Made by a program: the position numbers and the translations under genes | The notes under the pieces: model-generated | Seen by the model: the letters and a program-made list of their open reading frames with translations, nothing else | Told to the model about the DNA's origin: nothing | The model's database searches: none | Origin: Hirundichthys speculiger | Lineage: Eukaryota; Chordata; Actinopteri; Beloniformes; Exocoetidae | Assembly (NCBI GenBank): GCA_018398805.1 | Contig: JAGFBZ010000342.1 | Span: 1,448,001-1,512,000 of the forward strand | DNA length: 64,000 nt | Direction: 5' to 3' | Shown here: one piece after another, positions 10,407-22,050 of the stretch | How positions within the stretch are numbered: position 1 is the first letter of the stretch | How the letters are laid out: each line of letters begins with the position of its first letter

Positions 10407-10612
10407 GGCTGGGTTTGGGTTCGGGTTCGGGTGTGAAGCAGGTTAGGATCCGGATTAAGTCCAGAGAGGCTGATGATCTGCGGGAGACTCGCCTTCCTTC
10501 ACGCAGATGCCACTTTTCCAAGAAACCACACACGTCCTCGGTTCAACCCCCTTAAAACTAAAGTTTGTGTCCCTCTCTAACTGCGCCTCTTCTCACTGCT
10601 GTCAAGATCTGG

Positions 10613-10623
10613 AGAATAAATAG
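10613..10623 (-). promoter_or_regulatory. candidate hgf core promoter (TATA-like box)
   Basis: On the minus strand CTATTTATTC lies about 210 bp upstream of the hgf ATG. Initiation some 25-30 bp downstream would give a leader of about 180 nt. The interval is GC-mixed, repeat-free and has no upstream ATG that I could see. The box is AT-rich by chance odds too, so this is only a candidate. Confidence 0.45.
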
Positions 10624-10625
10624 CC

Positions 10626-11430
10626 CGACTTCCGGTTGATATTTTCAAAATAAAACCGAGACGCGATTTATCTCCGGGTATTTTTTTTTAAAAAAGAATT
10701 TTACATACTTGAGGAAAGCGGGTCTTATCAAGCAAATACAACCTCCGGGAAACAATAACATTTAACATTTTCACAGTGTGATTACTGATTTAACAAAAGT
10801 GAAGCCAAAGAGAAAAATAATGATAAAAATGCTGTGAGCAACACTAAGTACCCCCACGATTCAGAAGCTTGTAGATCCACCTTTAACAGCAGTAAATTAA
10901 AGTAATAATTCCTTTATCAGTCTGTCATCTCTGTGGAAGAATTGTGGGCTGTTCTTCTTGACAAAGTTGCTTCAGTTCATTGAAGTTTTAGGTCATTCGA
11001 TCATGTACAACTCTCTTAAAGTCCTGGTCCAGGATTTCATCCTTGACTTCGTACCAGAGATTGAGCTGATGCAAATTGTGCGGTGCGAGATCTCATATGT
11101 CTGCAGAAATTGTGGAGTGACTCGATGACTTGATTCGAACAAAGCTTTAGCAGCTGGACAGACGGACTCTGGTTTTACTCCAGAACTCTGGTCCACAGAA
11201 GAGTTCATGGTCGACTCAGTGACTGGTCCTGTGGCTGCAAAAGAGAGGGAAAGAAAACCACAAAAAACCTCAAATTGACGACGTTCCAGAAGTCTTTGTG
11301 GTTTTGCTCAGACGCAGTTTTGGAAATCTCAGTCAGGTTTTCCTGGTACGAATCAAACAAACCCGCTCGTTCAGTCTTCTTCCAACTTTGACGTCATGAA
11401 ACAAACATTTCTTGACATGTCAATTTTGCA
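10626..11430. other. hgf upstream region, no gene
   Basis: This is about 0.8 kb between the TATA-like box and the minisatellite. It is AT-rich near 10680-10850 and unique-looking afterwards. No open frame of interest or mobile element was identified. It is the proximal upstream region of hgf. Confidence 0.5.
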
Positions 11431-13366
11431 TATAAAAACCAGCATCAAAACTGTGCTCACACAACTGTCACGACTTCTTCTTGTTGTAAAAACTAGTGTC
11501 AAACTGCGCTCACAGAACTGTCACTTCTTCTTGTCCTATAAACTAGCATCAAAACTGTGCTCACACAACTGTCACGATTTCTTCTTGTCGTACAAACTAG
11601 CGGCAACCTGCGCTCACACAACTGTCACGACTTCTTCTTGTCGTATAAACTAGCGTCAACCTGCGCTCACAGAACTGTCACGACTTCTTGTCCTAAAAAC
11701 TAGTGTCAACCTGCGCTCACACAACTGTCACGACTTCTTCTTTTCGTATAAACTAGCGGCAAAACTGCGCTCACACAACTGTCACGACTTCTTCTTGTCG
11801 TATAAACTAGCGTCAACCTGCGCTCACACAACTGTTACAACTTCTTCTTGTCGTATAAACTAGCGTCAAAACTGCGCTCACACAACTGTCACGACTTCTT
11901 CTTGTCGTATAAACTAGCGTCAACCTGTGCTCACACAACTGTTACAACTTCTTCTTGTCGTATAAACTAGCGTCAACCTGCGCTCACACAACTGTCATGA
12001 CTTCTTGTCCTAAAAACTAGCATCAACCTGCGCTCACACAACTGTCACGACTTCTTCTTGTTGTATATACTAGCGTCAAAACTGTGCTCACACAACTGTC
12101 ACGACTTCTTCTTGTCGTATAAACTAGCGTCAACCTGCGCTCACACAACTGTTACAACTTCTTCTTTTCCTAAAAACTAGCATCAACTTGCGCTCACACA
12201 ACTGTCACGACTTCTTCTTGTTGTATATACTAGCGTCAAAACTGCACTCACACAACTGTCACGACTTCTTCTTGTCATATAAACTAGCGTCAACCTGCGC
12301 TCACAGAACTGTCACGACTTCTTGTCGTAAAAACTAGTGTCAACCTGCGCTCACACAACTGTCACGACTTCTTCTTGTCGTATAAACTAGCGTCAACGTG
12401 CGCTCGCACAACTGTCACGACTTCTTCTTGTCATATAAACTAGCGTCAACCTGCGCTCACACAACTGTCACGACTTCTTCTTGTCGTATAAACTAGCATC
12501 AAAACTGAGCTCACACAACTGTCACGACTTCTTCTTGTCGTATAAACTAGCGTCAACGTGCGCTCGCACAACTGTCACGACTTCTTCTTGTCGTATAAAC
12601 TAGCGTCAACGTGCGCTCGCACAACTGTCACGACTTCTTCTTGTCGTATAAACTAGCATCAAAACTGTGCTCACACAACTTTCACGACTTCTTGTCGAAT
12701 AAACTAGCGTCAACCTGCGCTCACACAACTGTCACGACTTCTTCTTGTCGTATAAACTAGCGTCAAAACTGCGCTCACACAACTGTCACGACTTCTTGTC
12801 GTAAAAACTAGTGACAACCTGCGCTCACACAACTGTCACGACTTCTTTTTGTCATATAAACTAGCGTCAACGTGCGCTCGCACAACTGTCACGACTTCTT
12901 CTTGTCTTATAAACTAGCGTCAACCTGCGCTCACACAACTGTCACGACTTCTTGTCGAATAAACTAGCGTCAAAACTGCGCTCACACAACTGTCACGACT
13001 TCTTGTCGAATAAACTAGCGTCAACCTGTGCTCACACAACTGTTATGACTTCTTGTCGTATAAACTAGCATCAAAACTGAGCTCACACAACTGTCACGAC
13101 TTCTTCTTGTCGTATAAACTAGCGTCAAAACTGAGCTCACACAACTGTCACGACTTCTTCTTGTCGTAAAAACTAGCGTCAACCTGCGCTCACACAACTG
13201 TCACGACTTCTTCTTGTCGTATAAACTAGCGTCAAAACTGAGCTCACACAACTGTTACAACTTCTTCTTGTCGTATAAACTAGCGTCAAAACTGCGCTCA
13301 CACAACTGTCACGACTTCTTCTTGTCGTAAAAACTAGCGTCAAAACTGAGCTCACACAACTGTCAC
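11431..13366. repeat. 53-54 bp minisatellite, about 36 units
   Basis: The unit is about 53-54 bp, containing CTCACACAACTGTCACGA, then CTTCTTCTTGTCGTATAA and ACTAGCGTCAA. Variants differ in three ways: CTTCTTCTTG versus CTTCTTG (3 bp shorter), CAACCTG versus CAAAACTG (1 bp longer), and scattered substitutions, many at CG sites. Some of these recur in alternating blocks, suggesting higher-order duplication. A 54-bp unit is 18 codons, so stretches stay open on the minus strand by arithmetic, not because they code. Confidence 0.95.
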
Positions 13367-13415
13367 AGAGCAGGACAGTGTCACACTCCCAAGCAGATTT
13401 AGTTTCCAATTCACT

Positions 13416-13986
13416 GTGTTGTGTTGACTAACAACACAATACTCACCAATCCTAATACCCGGGTGTAATATGTTTCAAATGTAGTGCTCCTTCCCGTTCT
13501 TTCAGCCTATAAAATATACATTATTCTACAGCTTGTTTTCCTGGAGAGCATCAGCTCGGCATCTGCCACACTGCGAGACTACAGCAAGACATTCTGGCAA
13601 AAACATTTTTTTTCTTTACCTGCTTGGGGTGTCTCGCAGTGTAGAAATACCAGACAGCTGGTTTTTCCTCCCCTGTGGCTCCTGGTTTCGTCAAATACGT
13701 TGTGTCTGAAAGAACTCAACAGGCTTTGAGAACAGGAAGGACTCCAGTTTATTGAAGTCACACCATTATATAGGATACAACACACCCCATAACCTACGTC
13801 ATATCTCCCTATCGGGCTGACTATCCAGAACTTTCTGTCTCGGACTTTCCGGTGTCACGATGTTACCCCCATGTGGTTCATTTAGGTTGAGATGTCCTAG
13901 AACATTCTGATGTCACAAACATTTCCGGAAATCAGCCACTCATCCATTTCCCTGATACCTGCTTATCACAAGTTCAAATCCCAACA
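13416..13986 (-). mobile_element. possible solo LTR
   Basis: Read on the minus strand the segment begins TGTTGGGATTTG and ends CAACACAACA. It has a TATATAA box near 13773 and an AATAAA signal near 13755, an order and spacing typical of retroelement LTRs. No internal retroviral-like coding region adjoins it, so it would be a solo LTR. No target-site duplication could be confirmed. Confidence 0.45.
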
Positions 13987-14329
13987 AAACGCTGTCTTCT
14001 GTTTTTGCCAGACCAGCAAACTGCCCACATGTCTTCTTTTATAGAGGCCTGCACCTGCTGGGGATCGGTTAATAAATATAGGGCTGATGATCAGCAGCAC
14101 CTGGCTGCAACTCGCCCTTTTAAATCCCAGTGAGAGGGTACGTCGTCTTCATTTTTGTTTAATAAATAAAGGCCTGGTGACCAAATAAAAGCTGCGTTTT
14201 CTCCGATCTTATCCGACAGTTATGATCACATGATTTTGTTTTGTTTCAACACACAAGAAACACAGAAAGGACCAATCTAATCCAGTTTAAAAAGTTTCAG
14301 GAGTCACTTTGTAGTTTTGACAACACAAA
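13987..14329. other. intergenic, no gene seen
   Basis: Unique-looking sequence. The block around 14035-14110 (TATAGAGGCCTGCACCTGCT and on) resembles 57390-57440, so it may be a low-copy dispersed repeat. Confidence 0.4.
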
Positions 14330-14331
14330 TA

Positions 14332-15015
14332 CGGTGGTACCTCTACTTACGAACGTCTCTACATACGAAATTTTCAGGTTACGAAAAGTCTCAAAGGGAA
14401 AATATTGCCTCTAGTTACGAAAGAAATTTCAGGATACGAAAGGCAAAAATACAGTAGCGCTGCTACTGTGCGTCTGAGCTGCTCTGCCATTGGCTATCGC
14501 TCAGCATCTTCCTGGCATCCCATTGGCTAGGAGGGCCCCTTGTCTGTATGAGCGTAACCCAGCAACCCAGATAAACAAACAATTTTTACCTCCACCAAGG
14601 AGGTTATGTTTTTTTCGGCATTTATCTGTCTGTCTGTGTTCAAGATAACTCAAAAAGTTATGTATGGATTTTGATGAAATTTTCAGGAGTTATCAGAAAA
14701 GGAAGAACTGATTTCATTTTGGGTGTGATCCGGAAGAAATCCTGGATTCTGGATCACTTTCAAATTTTCAATAATTGTTGCGTTTAGTGGAGGTCTGCGC
14801 TCTCCGAGTGCTTTTCTAGTTGTAACATGTATTTCTTACAGGTTTTATGTCATTTCATGTATTATTTATAATTTATAAAAAAAACTATGTTCGAATTTTG
14901 GGGGGCTTGGAACGTATTAGGGCATTTACATGGAAAACGCGTCTCTACTTACGAAAGTTTCAGGTTACGAAACTACTTCCAGAACCAGTTAATTTCATAA
15001 GTAGAGGTACCACTG
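14332..15015. mobile_element. Tigger-like MITE with TA target site
   Basis: Inverted ends CGGTGGTACCTCTACTTACG and GTAGAGGTACCACTG are each bounded by TA. Sub-terminal TACGAAA blocks are repeated in both arms. The 684 bp include a nested repeat at about 14587-14823. No transposase frame. Confidence 0.82.
14587..14823 (+). repeat. nested dispersed repeat (CCACCAAGGAGGTTATG...CTCTCCGAGTGC)
   Basis: The block begins CCACCAAGGAGGTTATGTTT and ends CTCTCCGAGTGCTTTTCTAG, with ACTCAAAAAGTTATG in between. I recognise this combination as a widespread repeat of aquatic animals, but I cannot assign it to a family with certainty. It interrupts the Tigger-like MITE. Confidence 0.55.
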
Positions 15016-15017
15016 TA

Positions 15018-16035
15018 ATAACTTTATTTGTTGCTATTACATCGTTTCTGTCTCGCAGATTATTGGAAAAAATAAATCATCGGCAGGAATTTGAGGCTCC
15101 TAACTTGCAGAGAAGTTAGGTGGAGTTTCTCCTTTCAGCTCTTCATCAGATAAACTACTTCACCATCAGATAAACTACTTGACAACACTCAACTGACTGA
15201 CCCAAAGACCTGTCAGCTGATTCACTTTCATACAACACATAAACATTTGGACTCACTTGACGCACTGAACTAAAACAGACAATCCGCGGATGGCAAGAAA
15301 ACCTCAGCGACCGATTAATATCTGTATTGGTGAAGGATTACGGTGTTAAGTTTTTGGGCCAAGAAACTTATAAAGGGGAAGGAGGAAGAGAAAGAAAGCA
15401 GATCCGTCTTGGACTGGTGATGGCAGGCAGGATCCCCGAGAAGATTTTGAACAGTCTCCTCGCACTCACCTCGCTTTGGCTCGGATGAAAAGGCAGATGG
15501 GACTGTTTACGCAGTGCGCCAAAGACCTCTTGGCGTAAAGTAGTGATTGCATCCTCAGAGGATTAGCCAGTTGCAAAATACTTAGTACAGTACTGGAGAA
15601 AGAGCACAGGCCCGGTCCAATGGCAAAACACGCACAGAGGAAGTTCGATGAAAGCGCATTAAGTTTTGACACTGAACTCCGGCCAACTCGTGCAAGTCTG
15701 TGTTATTGTGGTTTTGATGGAGCTTCAGTCAATCAGTCAAGCTCACTTTAGGTTGATGTACGTCCGTGTTACTGCAGATTACAGCAAACGGGGCAAAGGA
15801 AGGGTTTTCAGACCGTTTTTCTTTTCTGCACCAGTCAGGTTTCAGGCGAGGAATGTCATTATATAACGACCGTTTATGAGAATTGCAATAAATGTTTTGC
15901 AGCTCCTCGGCTCCCATTTTCAGTCTCGGCTAATTTAATAGCTAAAAGAAAAACATTCTATTTTCTATCGCGCGAATCTCATTATGACTTTCAGAATAAT
16001 CCTCAATATTTAATGAATAAATTTTAGATTCGTAC
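15018..16035. other. intergenic, no gene seen
   Basis: Mixed unique sequence with no recognised element. A short direct repeat (CATCAGATAAACTACTT, twice) lies at about 15145-15180. Confidence 0.5.
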
Positions 16036-16037
16036 TA

Positions 16038-16633
16038 CAGTGATCCCTTGCCAATTCGCGCTTTAATTTCCGCGGTTTTAGTTATTTGCGGATTTTTCAG
16101 AAATATATAATATGATAAAAAAAATCAAGAAAAAATCACGAAAACTTCACAGGATGTTGTGTGTGTTCTCTCACTGTGAAGAAATGTTGTGAGCCAGTCT
16201 GGCCCCTTTAAGAAGGTGGCCTTATGGGTAATGTAGTGTGTGTAGTGAGCATAAACAGCAGCCCAGCTTGTATAGATTTACATTCTCTGTTAACCGACAG
16301 GAGCCCAACAATACAACCTGTGTGATGTTACAAGTTCCTGCAGTGCCAGAATAAAGTGCCCGTTCCATGCTAGCCGCTAATTACGAGCCAAAAATAGCAC
16401 AATAGCAGCGATTTGTTTACTACGGTTCAGAGACCAGAGGCTGTGAAGGTAACAGAAAGACCACAGTTGAGCCTTTGTCTTGTTTTGCTGCAGTGCTTTG
16501 CTACTTTTTTGGGGTTTTTAAACATATTTTAAACACATTATTTAGGCTTGGGGGCTCCGGCTCCAGTTTGCGGATTTTGATCTTCCCGGGGGGGCGCCGC
16601 TCCCCATTAACCGTGAAAAATAAGTGATCACTG
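16038..16633 (+). mobile_element. pogo/Tigger-like MITE, copy 2
   Basis: This 596-bp copy runs from CAGTGATCCCTTGCCAATTC to AGTGATCACTG, with TA on both sides. It belongs to the same family as 4781-5469, in the opposite orientation. The internal blocks TTATGGGTAATGTAGTGT and ACCGACAGGAGCCCAACAA are shared with copies 1 and 4. Confidence 0.87.
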
Positions 16634-16669
16634 TACTTCCAGAGGCTTCTGGAAACCATCACTGAGTGT

Positions 16670-16900
16670 CTGGTTAAAGCCACTCTATGTAGCAGCATCA
16701 CTTCTAACCACATGGGGGCAGCACATCACAAGAACATTCACGTTTGAGAAAAGAGGCAATGAAGTGCACCTCTAGTGGGACGTCGTGGTATCACGAAGCA
16801 TGCCGGACCGTCCCCCGTTCATTAGTGCCGTATTGTCAGCAGATTCATGTGCCCCCATCTGTTCAGAAGTGGTACTGCTGCGTAAAGTGGCTAATATAGG
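16670..16900. mobile_element. fold-back MITE, copy 1
   Basis: The left arm (AAAGCCACTCTATGTAGCAG, ACTTCTAACCACATGGGGGC) is the imperfect inverted repeat of the right arm (GCCCCCATCTGTTCAGAAGT, ACTGCTGCGTAAAGTGGCTA). The arms are about 50 bp around a 130-bp centre. Related copies lie at 47326-47540 and, more decayed, near 26975-27100. Confidence 0.65.
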
Positions 16901-16924
16901 ACTTTTTATAGGAGAATCAAGTCT

Positions 16925-17215
16925 TCATGGGAATGATGCTGCAAGCTTGGCACACCTTTCCTTTGGATATTTTCCCCATTCCTCTTGACATAAACCAAAC
17001 AAAGTCAAGGCTGGATGGAGAGCATCGATGCTGTTGGATTCATGTCCAAATTTGGTTTGGAAAACAGGATTTTCCCAATGTTTTTTTTTTCTGAAGCCAC
17101 TCTTGCAGTTTCTTGTTGGCAGTTTTCAGTGCTGCAAATCTTCACCCCCAGTGTTTGAAGCTGAGCAGCTTGGAAAACCACCTCTACTCTCCCCTGGCTG
17201 ATCCTGGAGCTCCCG
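16925..17215 (-). mobile_element. decayed Tc1/mariner-like repeat
   Basis: The order of GCAAGCTTGGCACACCT, GGCTGGATGGAGAGCATCGA, GAAGCCACTC and CTTCACCCCCAGTGT follows a very common fish repeat associated with Tc1-like transposons. It is heavily decayed and without an open frame. Family assignment is from memory of the motif order only. Confidence 0.4.
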
Positions 17216-17830
17216 CGAGAGTAAAACATCTCAGAACGGCGCTGCCGTCACCGCGTTCGACCCGTGGGTCACGCCAATGGGACCGTATCCAGACAGCGAC
17301 ACTCTGCCGAGTAACGCGCCGGTTAAAGACGCCACAGAAAACCTCAGAGACTTGAATCGAGGCAACTGGCTTCCTCTTCTTTGTTCTTGAAGATGTTTGG
17401 CGGGGAGTTTCAGGGTTAGTCACACACAAAACCTCTGACCCTACTGTTCCTCCTGTGGGCTGTTAGAGGCTTTTGACCACTGTAAGCTTTGGTCACATGA
17501 CTCAGACTGCTTGTGAAACCGCCTGAGTAGGAGATTCAAAGCTGCACCGTCGGCGTTTGATAGATGAAACCTGCGGCATCTTCCTCTGATCAGTGCTGGT
17601 TTTTCCCTCGTTGATGGCTCGCTGTACGCCTCTCAAACCAGCTGTCTCTGTCTAAAATCTGCACGTTATTCTCCTCAAAAGAACGTCCCTTATCCTGGAG
17701 ATGCAGGTGGACCGCTGACTCTTGACCCGATGAACCACAGATGTTCCAATCAAATCCAATTCATCGTACTCCAGTTATAGTCCGGTCAAGTCCAACCAAA
17801 GCCAACTCAAAACCACCACATATACCAGGA
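17216..17830. other. intergenic, no gene seen
   Basis: Unique-looking sequence with no exon or element recognised. Confidence 0.45.
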
Positions 17831-18552
17831 GTTAGAGGTCTTCGGAACAACCCGACAACCCAAAAACCCGAGGTTCCGACCTGACCTGAATCGGGTCTCT
17901 GGTCCATTCAAAAGACGTGACTCCGGGTTCGGGTCGGAATCGGTGCAGTTAGTCTCGGGTCCGGTCGGTGCTCTCTGACAGGCTGGGTCCACGTTTACTC
18001 AAGAGAGTTAAAGATATTGGCGGTGGCAGCCAATGTCAGGACTCGGGGCAGTTAAATTAATTATTCATTAACGTGGCGTGTTTGTCATGAAACAATCGTG
18101 TTGCCGTAGCGTGTTATTAGCGGTTTGCCCGGCAGCTGTAAAGCACAACGGATCGCCAACTTGACAACGTTGGATGAGAGAACATATTCATGACATGTCC
18201 TGACCGGTGTAGGCTATTAGCATTAGCAGTTGCTACAAATAGCATCTGTATCCACAAAGAAAATAACAACTTGGATTTATTTTTTTACATCACGTAGCCT
18301 ACGTAGCAACTGAACCGGAAGAAGAAGACAACTATGGGCTGTATTGTCTCGGTTCTATTCAGGTATCTCGGTTCAGTTTGTGGTCAGAAACTAAAGACTC
18401 GGGTCGGGTCGGTTCCGGGTCCAAATAATGCAGGTCCATTCGGGTTCGGACTCCAGAACTTATGATAATAGCTCGAGTCGGGTCGGTTTCGGGTCGAATT
18501 TTCACAGGTCAATTCGGGTTTGGGTCCATCAAAGTGGACCCGTGAAGACCTC
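17831..18552. mobile_element. hAT-like MITE, copy 2 (ACCCGA-rich family)
   Basis: This 722-bp copy is inverted relative to 1321-2091, ends in GAGGTCTTC/GAAGACCTC, and is flanked by TACCAGGA and TACCAGGG (7 of 8 identical). The two arms consist largely of TCGGGT-type motifs. The internal block around the TAGC-rich centre is shared with copies 1 and 3. Confidence 0.83.
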
Positions 18553-20098
18553 TACCAGGGATAGAAACAACAGGTGCCAGGTCTTAAGTAAGAGGTCTCA
18601 GAAAGGTCTTTTCATACCCTTTAATTTCTATTTTTTTCAACTAGGAAGAAAAAAAACACTCAATCTACAGTTTTTCAAGACTGACTCCCCCAGATCTGAT
18701 TCAGTAACGGATCACTTCTCCTTCATAGAGGGGCAGTTATTCTCATGAAAGTCAAATCATGACAAAAATGAAAAATATCTGTCTGTCTGAGGGAACTTTG
18801 GTCCTGCTGTTCAAGCAATCCTCGAAGGATAAAGGGATATGGGAAAAAGAAATTAAAAAAAGCAACTGCCAAGACTATCGTGGCATGTCCCTTTGACCTC
18901 AGAAAGCCTTAAAAACGAAAGTGTTTGTTTTACAGGATGTAAGGACGTGTTTGGGTAGAGTCGGCTACAGTGAACCACTTCACAAAAATCTTTATTGTAG
19001 GAATGTTACTTCAATACTGGAGTTTAAAGTGCCATAAAGGTGCAATAAGGTCACCACAAAGACAACAGCGAGCGGCGCAGGCTCGGTATAAATCCCAACT
19101 GGGTCCCAGTAAGACCCGGAGTGTGCCTGTGTTTAGATGAGGCAGCTGGAAGTGATCCCACTCAGGTACCAGAGTACAAGACTTTTGTTGGGGCTCTAAC
19201 CCGCATTTGAAAGGAAATCCACACTTCAGCCGTTAACGGGCGGCGGACTTAAAGCCCTCTGGAGAGAGCAGCGGGGGGAAGAAATGGTTTTGAGGTGAAC
19301 GCCAGACTCCCCGGCCCTCCCTCATTAAGACGCGTGCGGGTCATTTCTGTTTTTTCTTTGGTCTTTCTTTTTTTTTTCTTTCTCCCTTTGGTCTGCACGT
19401 CTGTGTGCAGAAGTGGACCAGCAGGTGTAGGTCTGGGGGTCGGATGGGGGGGTGGTGGTTGCTCTGGAGGCTCTAATCCCTGGCAGCAGGCACGTACGCC
19501 GACCGTACACTCACCACACACACACATCACACCCACGACGTCAATCAGTGTCAGCGCAGAGAAGAAATCCAGACACTCAGAAAATCAGTCTGGGGGAAAA
19601 TTTCTGCAGTTTGGTACCTTTTGAATTACACCTCGCCCCGTCCCAAGTGCTTCGCGAGCCCGGGGTAAATAAGTTAGGTTTGACAGCTGATTATGCATCA
19701 AGGGAGAAGATGTTGGAAGTGGGAGTGCACTTTAAAAACAAAGCAAAGCTCTGGGAGTATCAGCTTCCTTGATTTATTTTATTCACTCCAAGCCGTTTAC
19801 AAAGGATTCCAAAACGTCAATCATCCCGCAGCGTCGTTAATTAGAGCATAGGAAATTTGGTAGCGCTGTGATGTCTGAGCACGATGGGCTCGCTTGTCTA
19901 AATACTAGTTTTAAGATACGATCAGGGTAACGGACCTTCATGGCGATCCGACTCTCGGAAAATGCGATCGCACGCCAGTTCCTTTTTTTCCTTCTTAAAA
20001 ATCAGATACAACAGTAATTCCCAAATGGTTTCCAGATAAGTTGCCATTATCCGTAAATCTTAGCTGTTTGGCGTTATCAGAGGAATCCAGAGAGATAA
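18553..20098. other. intergenic, no gene seen
   Basis: Mostly unique sequence. A polypyrimidine stretch lies at 19345-19390 (T-rich). Open frames of about 100 codons here have no recognisable domain. Confidence 0.5.
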
Positions 20099-20106
20099 CC
20101 GTAAGA

Positions 20107-20818
20107 CACATGTGTCAAACACAAGGCCCGCGGGCCAAATGTGGCCCGTCACGTCATTTTATGTGGCCCTCGAGAGCTTGGGCATTATTGTCTTAAATTT
20201 TAAACCAATATTTTAAGACTTAAAATAAGCTTACACTGCTTTAAAGCACACATTGACAATAAACTACATCTCCCATCATGCACTTCGTCGTTATCCACAG
20301 CGATAACGGTAGCTACGATTTTTCAGAACTATTGGACTTAAGACAAACCTTTACAAACTAGCACCAACATGTCCAAGAAAAGAAAAATTGATGCACAAGG
20401 AAGGCAGTTAACAATTACAAGTTTGTATCTCAAGGTTAAATAACAGTATGTCTTTTGTGTTATGAGGCGGCGTCAGTCGTGAAAGAGTTTAATCTATCAG
20501 CATCTTGACAGCAAACACTGAGCTAAGTATGCTAAATTTAGCCTACAAGAGAAACACAGAACCGCTTCCGCTTCTAAAACCAAGGTAATGGATACTCTGA
20601 CAACCACAAACCCTGAATTTAATATAATAATGACTTAAATATTTGAAACTTGAATACATAATAAATACAGAAACCAGTATTTAACATTTATAATAAGGTG
20701 TAGTTTCATTTATTTTGATTTACATTACATTTTGTTACATTCATGCTGTCAATCTGGCCCTTGGAGGGAAACCATGACGCTGATGTGGCCCTCAGTGAAA
20801 ATGAGTCTGACACCCCTG
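20107..20818 (+). mobile_element. hAT (Charlie/ZBED-like) remnant with exact 8-bp TSD
   Basis: This 712-bp element is bounded by CCGTAAGA on both sides (20099-20106 and 20819-20826). Its ends are related to the common hAT terminus reading, in reverse, CAGGGGTGTCAGACTCATTT. Near 20370 it retains the beginning of a transposase (M-S-K-K-R-K-I-D), followed by frameshifted traces of a BED-finger region (Y-Q-H-L-D-S-K-H, A-K-Y). Most of the gene is gone, so this is an internally deleted, immobile copy. Confidence 0.88.
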
Positions 20819-20836
20819 CCGTAAGAAATGCATCTT

Positions 20837-20859
20837 AAACCCTAACCCCTAACCCTAAC
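20837..20859. repeat. telomere-like (CCCTAA)n tract
   Basis: About four units, with one extra C, ten bases beyond the target-site duplication of the hAT remnant. Confidence 0.8.
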
Positions 20860-20935
20860 GGTATCGAGAGAGACTGGACCTACAAATCCAGACAGCTTTA
20901 AAAAAAAAAAGAAAACCCAGTTGAGATGAATTTGA

Positions 20936-21850
20936 TCGTTCTCTCATCGCTTTGCTCGATGCTTGATTTCCTCATTTCTTGTTTTCCACAGTCACGAAAG
21001 ACGTTGACATCTTCCATACGAGCATCGAGGGCATTGATAAGCTGTTCCAGTTCAGGAAATGTTGCTCGGGTCTTGTCAAGTTTGGAATTTAAAGTTCAAA
21101 TAGCTAAGAACCGTCTGCCTTTTCTTGGCAGTCGTCACTTCCAGCCAACTTGTGTTACTATCGTGGTCCTCCCTCTGCGGACAGTTTCAGTGCTCTAAAA
21201 CTGCTTTAAAACCGGTACAGTTAAACCACAGCTTCACATTTTAGAAAATTGATTAAAAAAAATCTACTAAATCCGACCGGTGTGAATGTTGTAACGTCAG
21301 AATTCAAACCCTGAGCAGCCTTTTTGAACGTCCACATCACGCTACCCGGAGCTTAACTGCAAGAAAACATTTTTATCTTAAGTCACTTTGCAGTAATTTC
21401 ATTAGTTTTATTCTGAACGGTGCGGACAGACTTAATTGTCCTTAGCACGGAGGATGCAAGTCTTATGCAGAGTGGTTTCAGCTGCTCTTTTTTTCTGCTA
21501 CATGGGATGCCTTTCTCCATTATTCTCCTTTCTGCTAGATTTAGGTCATACTTGGCCGGGCCGTCGTTTCCTTCTTCGTCTTTTTTTTTTTTTTTCTTTA
21601 GAGGCACTTGCGTTGTTTTGGCAGCGAACTGTGAATCGTTATCACGCTGGAACAGTCTTCTTCTGCCAAGCTCCTTCAGCCTGGGAGTCGTATTTTGAGA
21701 GGATCGCAGGCATTCGTTGTCTCACGCGAGAGAATTATTTGCCCCAAGCCTTTCCCGCTCACGCAGCCCCCATATCATCATAGTGCCGCCTCCGTGCTTC
21801 ACTGTGGTGATTCTAGCAAGGGTTGTACCAGAGATGTTGGTACCTGGGAT
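20936..21850 (-). pseudogene. Tc1-like transposase relic
   Basis: On the minus strand near 21765-21820 the sequence reads T-V-K-H-G-G-G-T-M-M-I-W-G, the highly conserved motif of Tc1-family transposases (K-H-G-G-G-S-x-M-x-W-G). The rest is too decayed to align by eye. A T-run near 21580-21598 interrupts it, and no inverted ends were found. Limits are approximate. Confidence 0.5.
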
Positions 21851-21895
21851 CTGGGACGTTTGAAGTTAAATGGCTTCATCTAAAAGGAGAATTCA

Positions 21896-22050
21896 GCAAA
21901 GTCATTGGAACATTCACAAGATGTCACCAAAATCACTTTGTCCCTTTAAAATGTTCAAAAAATGATGTAAATATATCTTAAGATGAATATCGATATATAT
22001 CGTATCGTGAGCCTAATATCGTGTATCGTGTCGTATCGGTACAGCCCTAA
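21896..22050. mobile_element. ATCGAT MITE family, partial copy
   Basis: It shares TCACAAGATGTCACCAAAAT, TTTGTCCCTTTAAAAT and GAATATCGATATATATCGTA with 62480-62600 and ends in GGTACAGCCCTAA. Only one end is present. Confidence 0.75.

Noticed and set aside
11431..13366. CRISPR-like array
   Set aside because: Units are contiguous with no unique spacers, the genome is vertebrate and there are no cas genes. It is a minisatellite.
13179..13409. Minus-strand open frame of repeated 18-residue units over the minisatellite
   Set aside because: A 54-bp unit keeps frame automatically. Shorter and longer units elsewhere in the array break it, and no start context or splice structure supports a gene.
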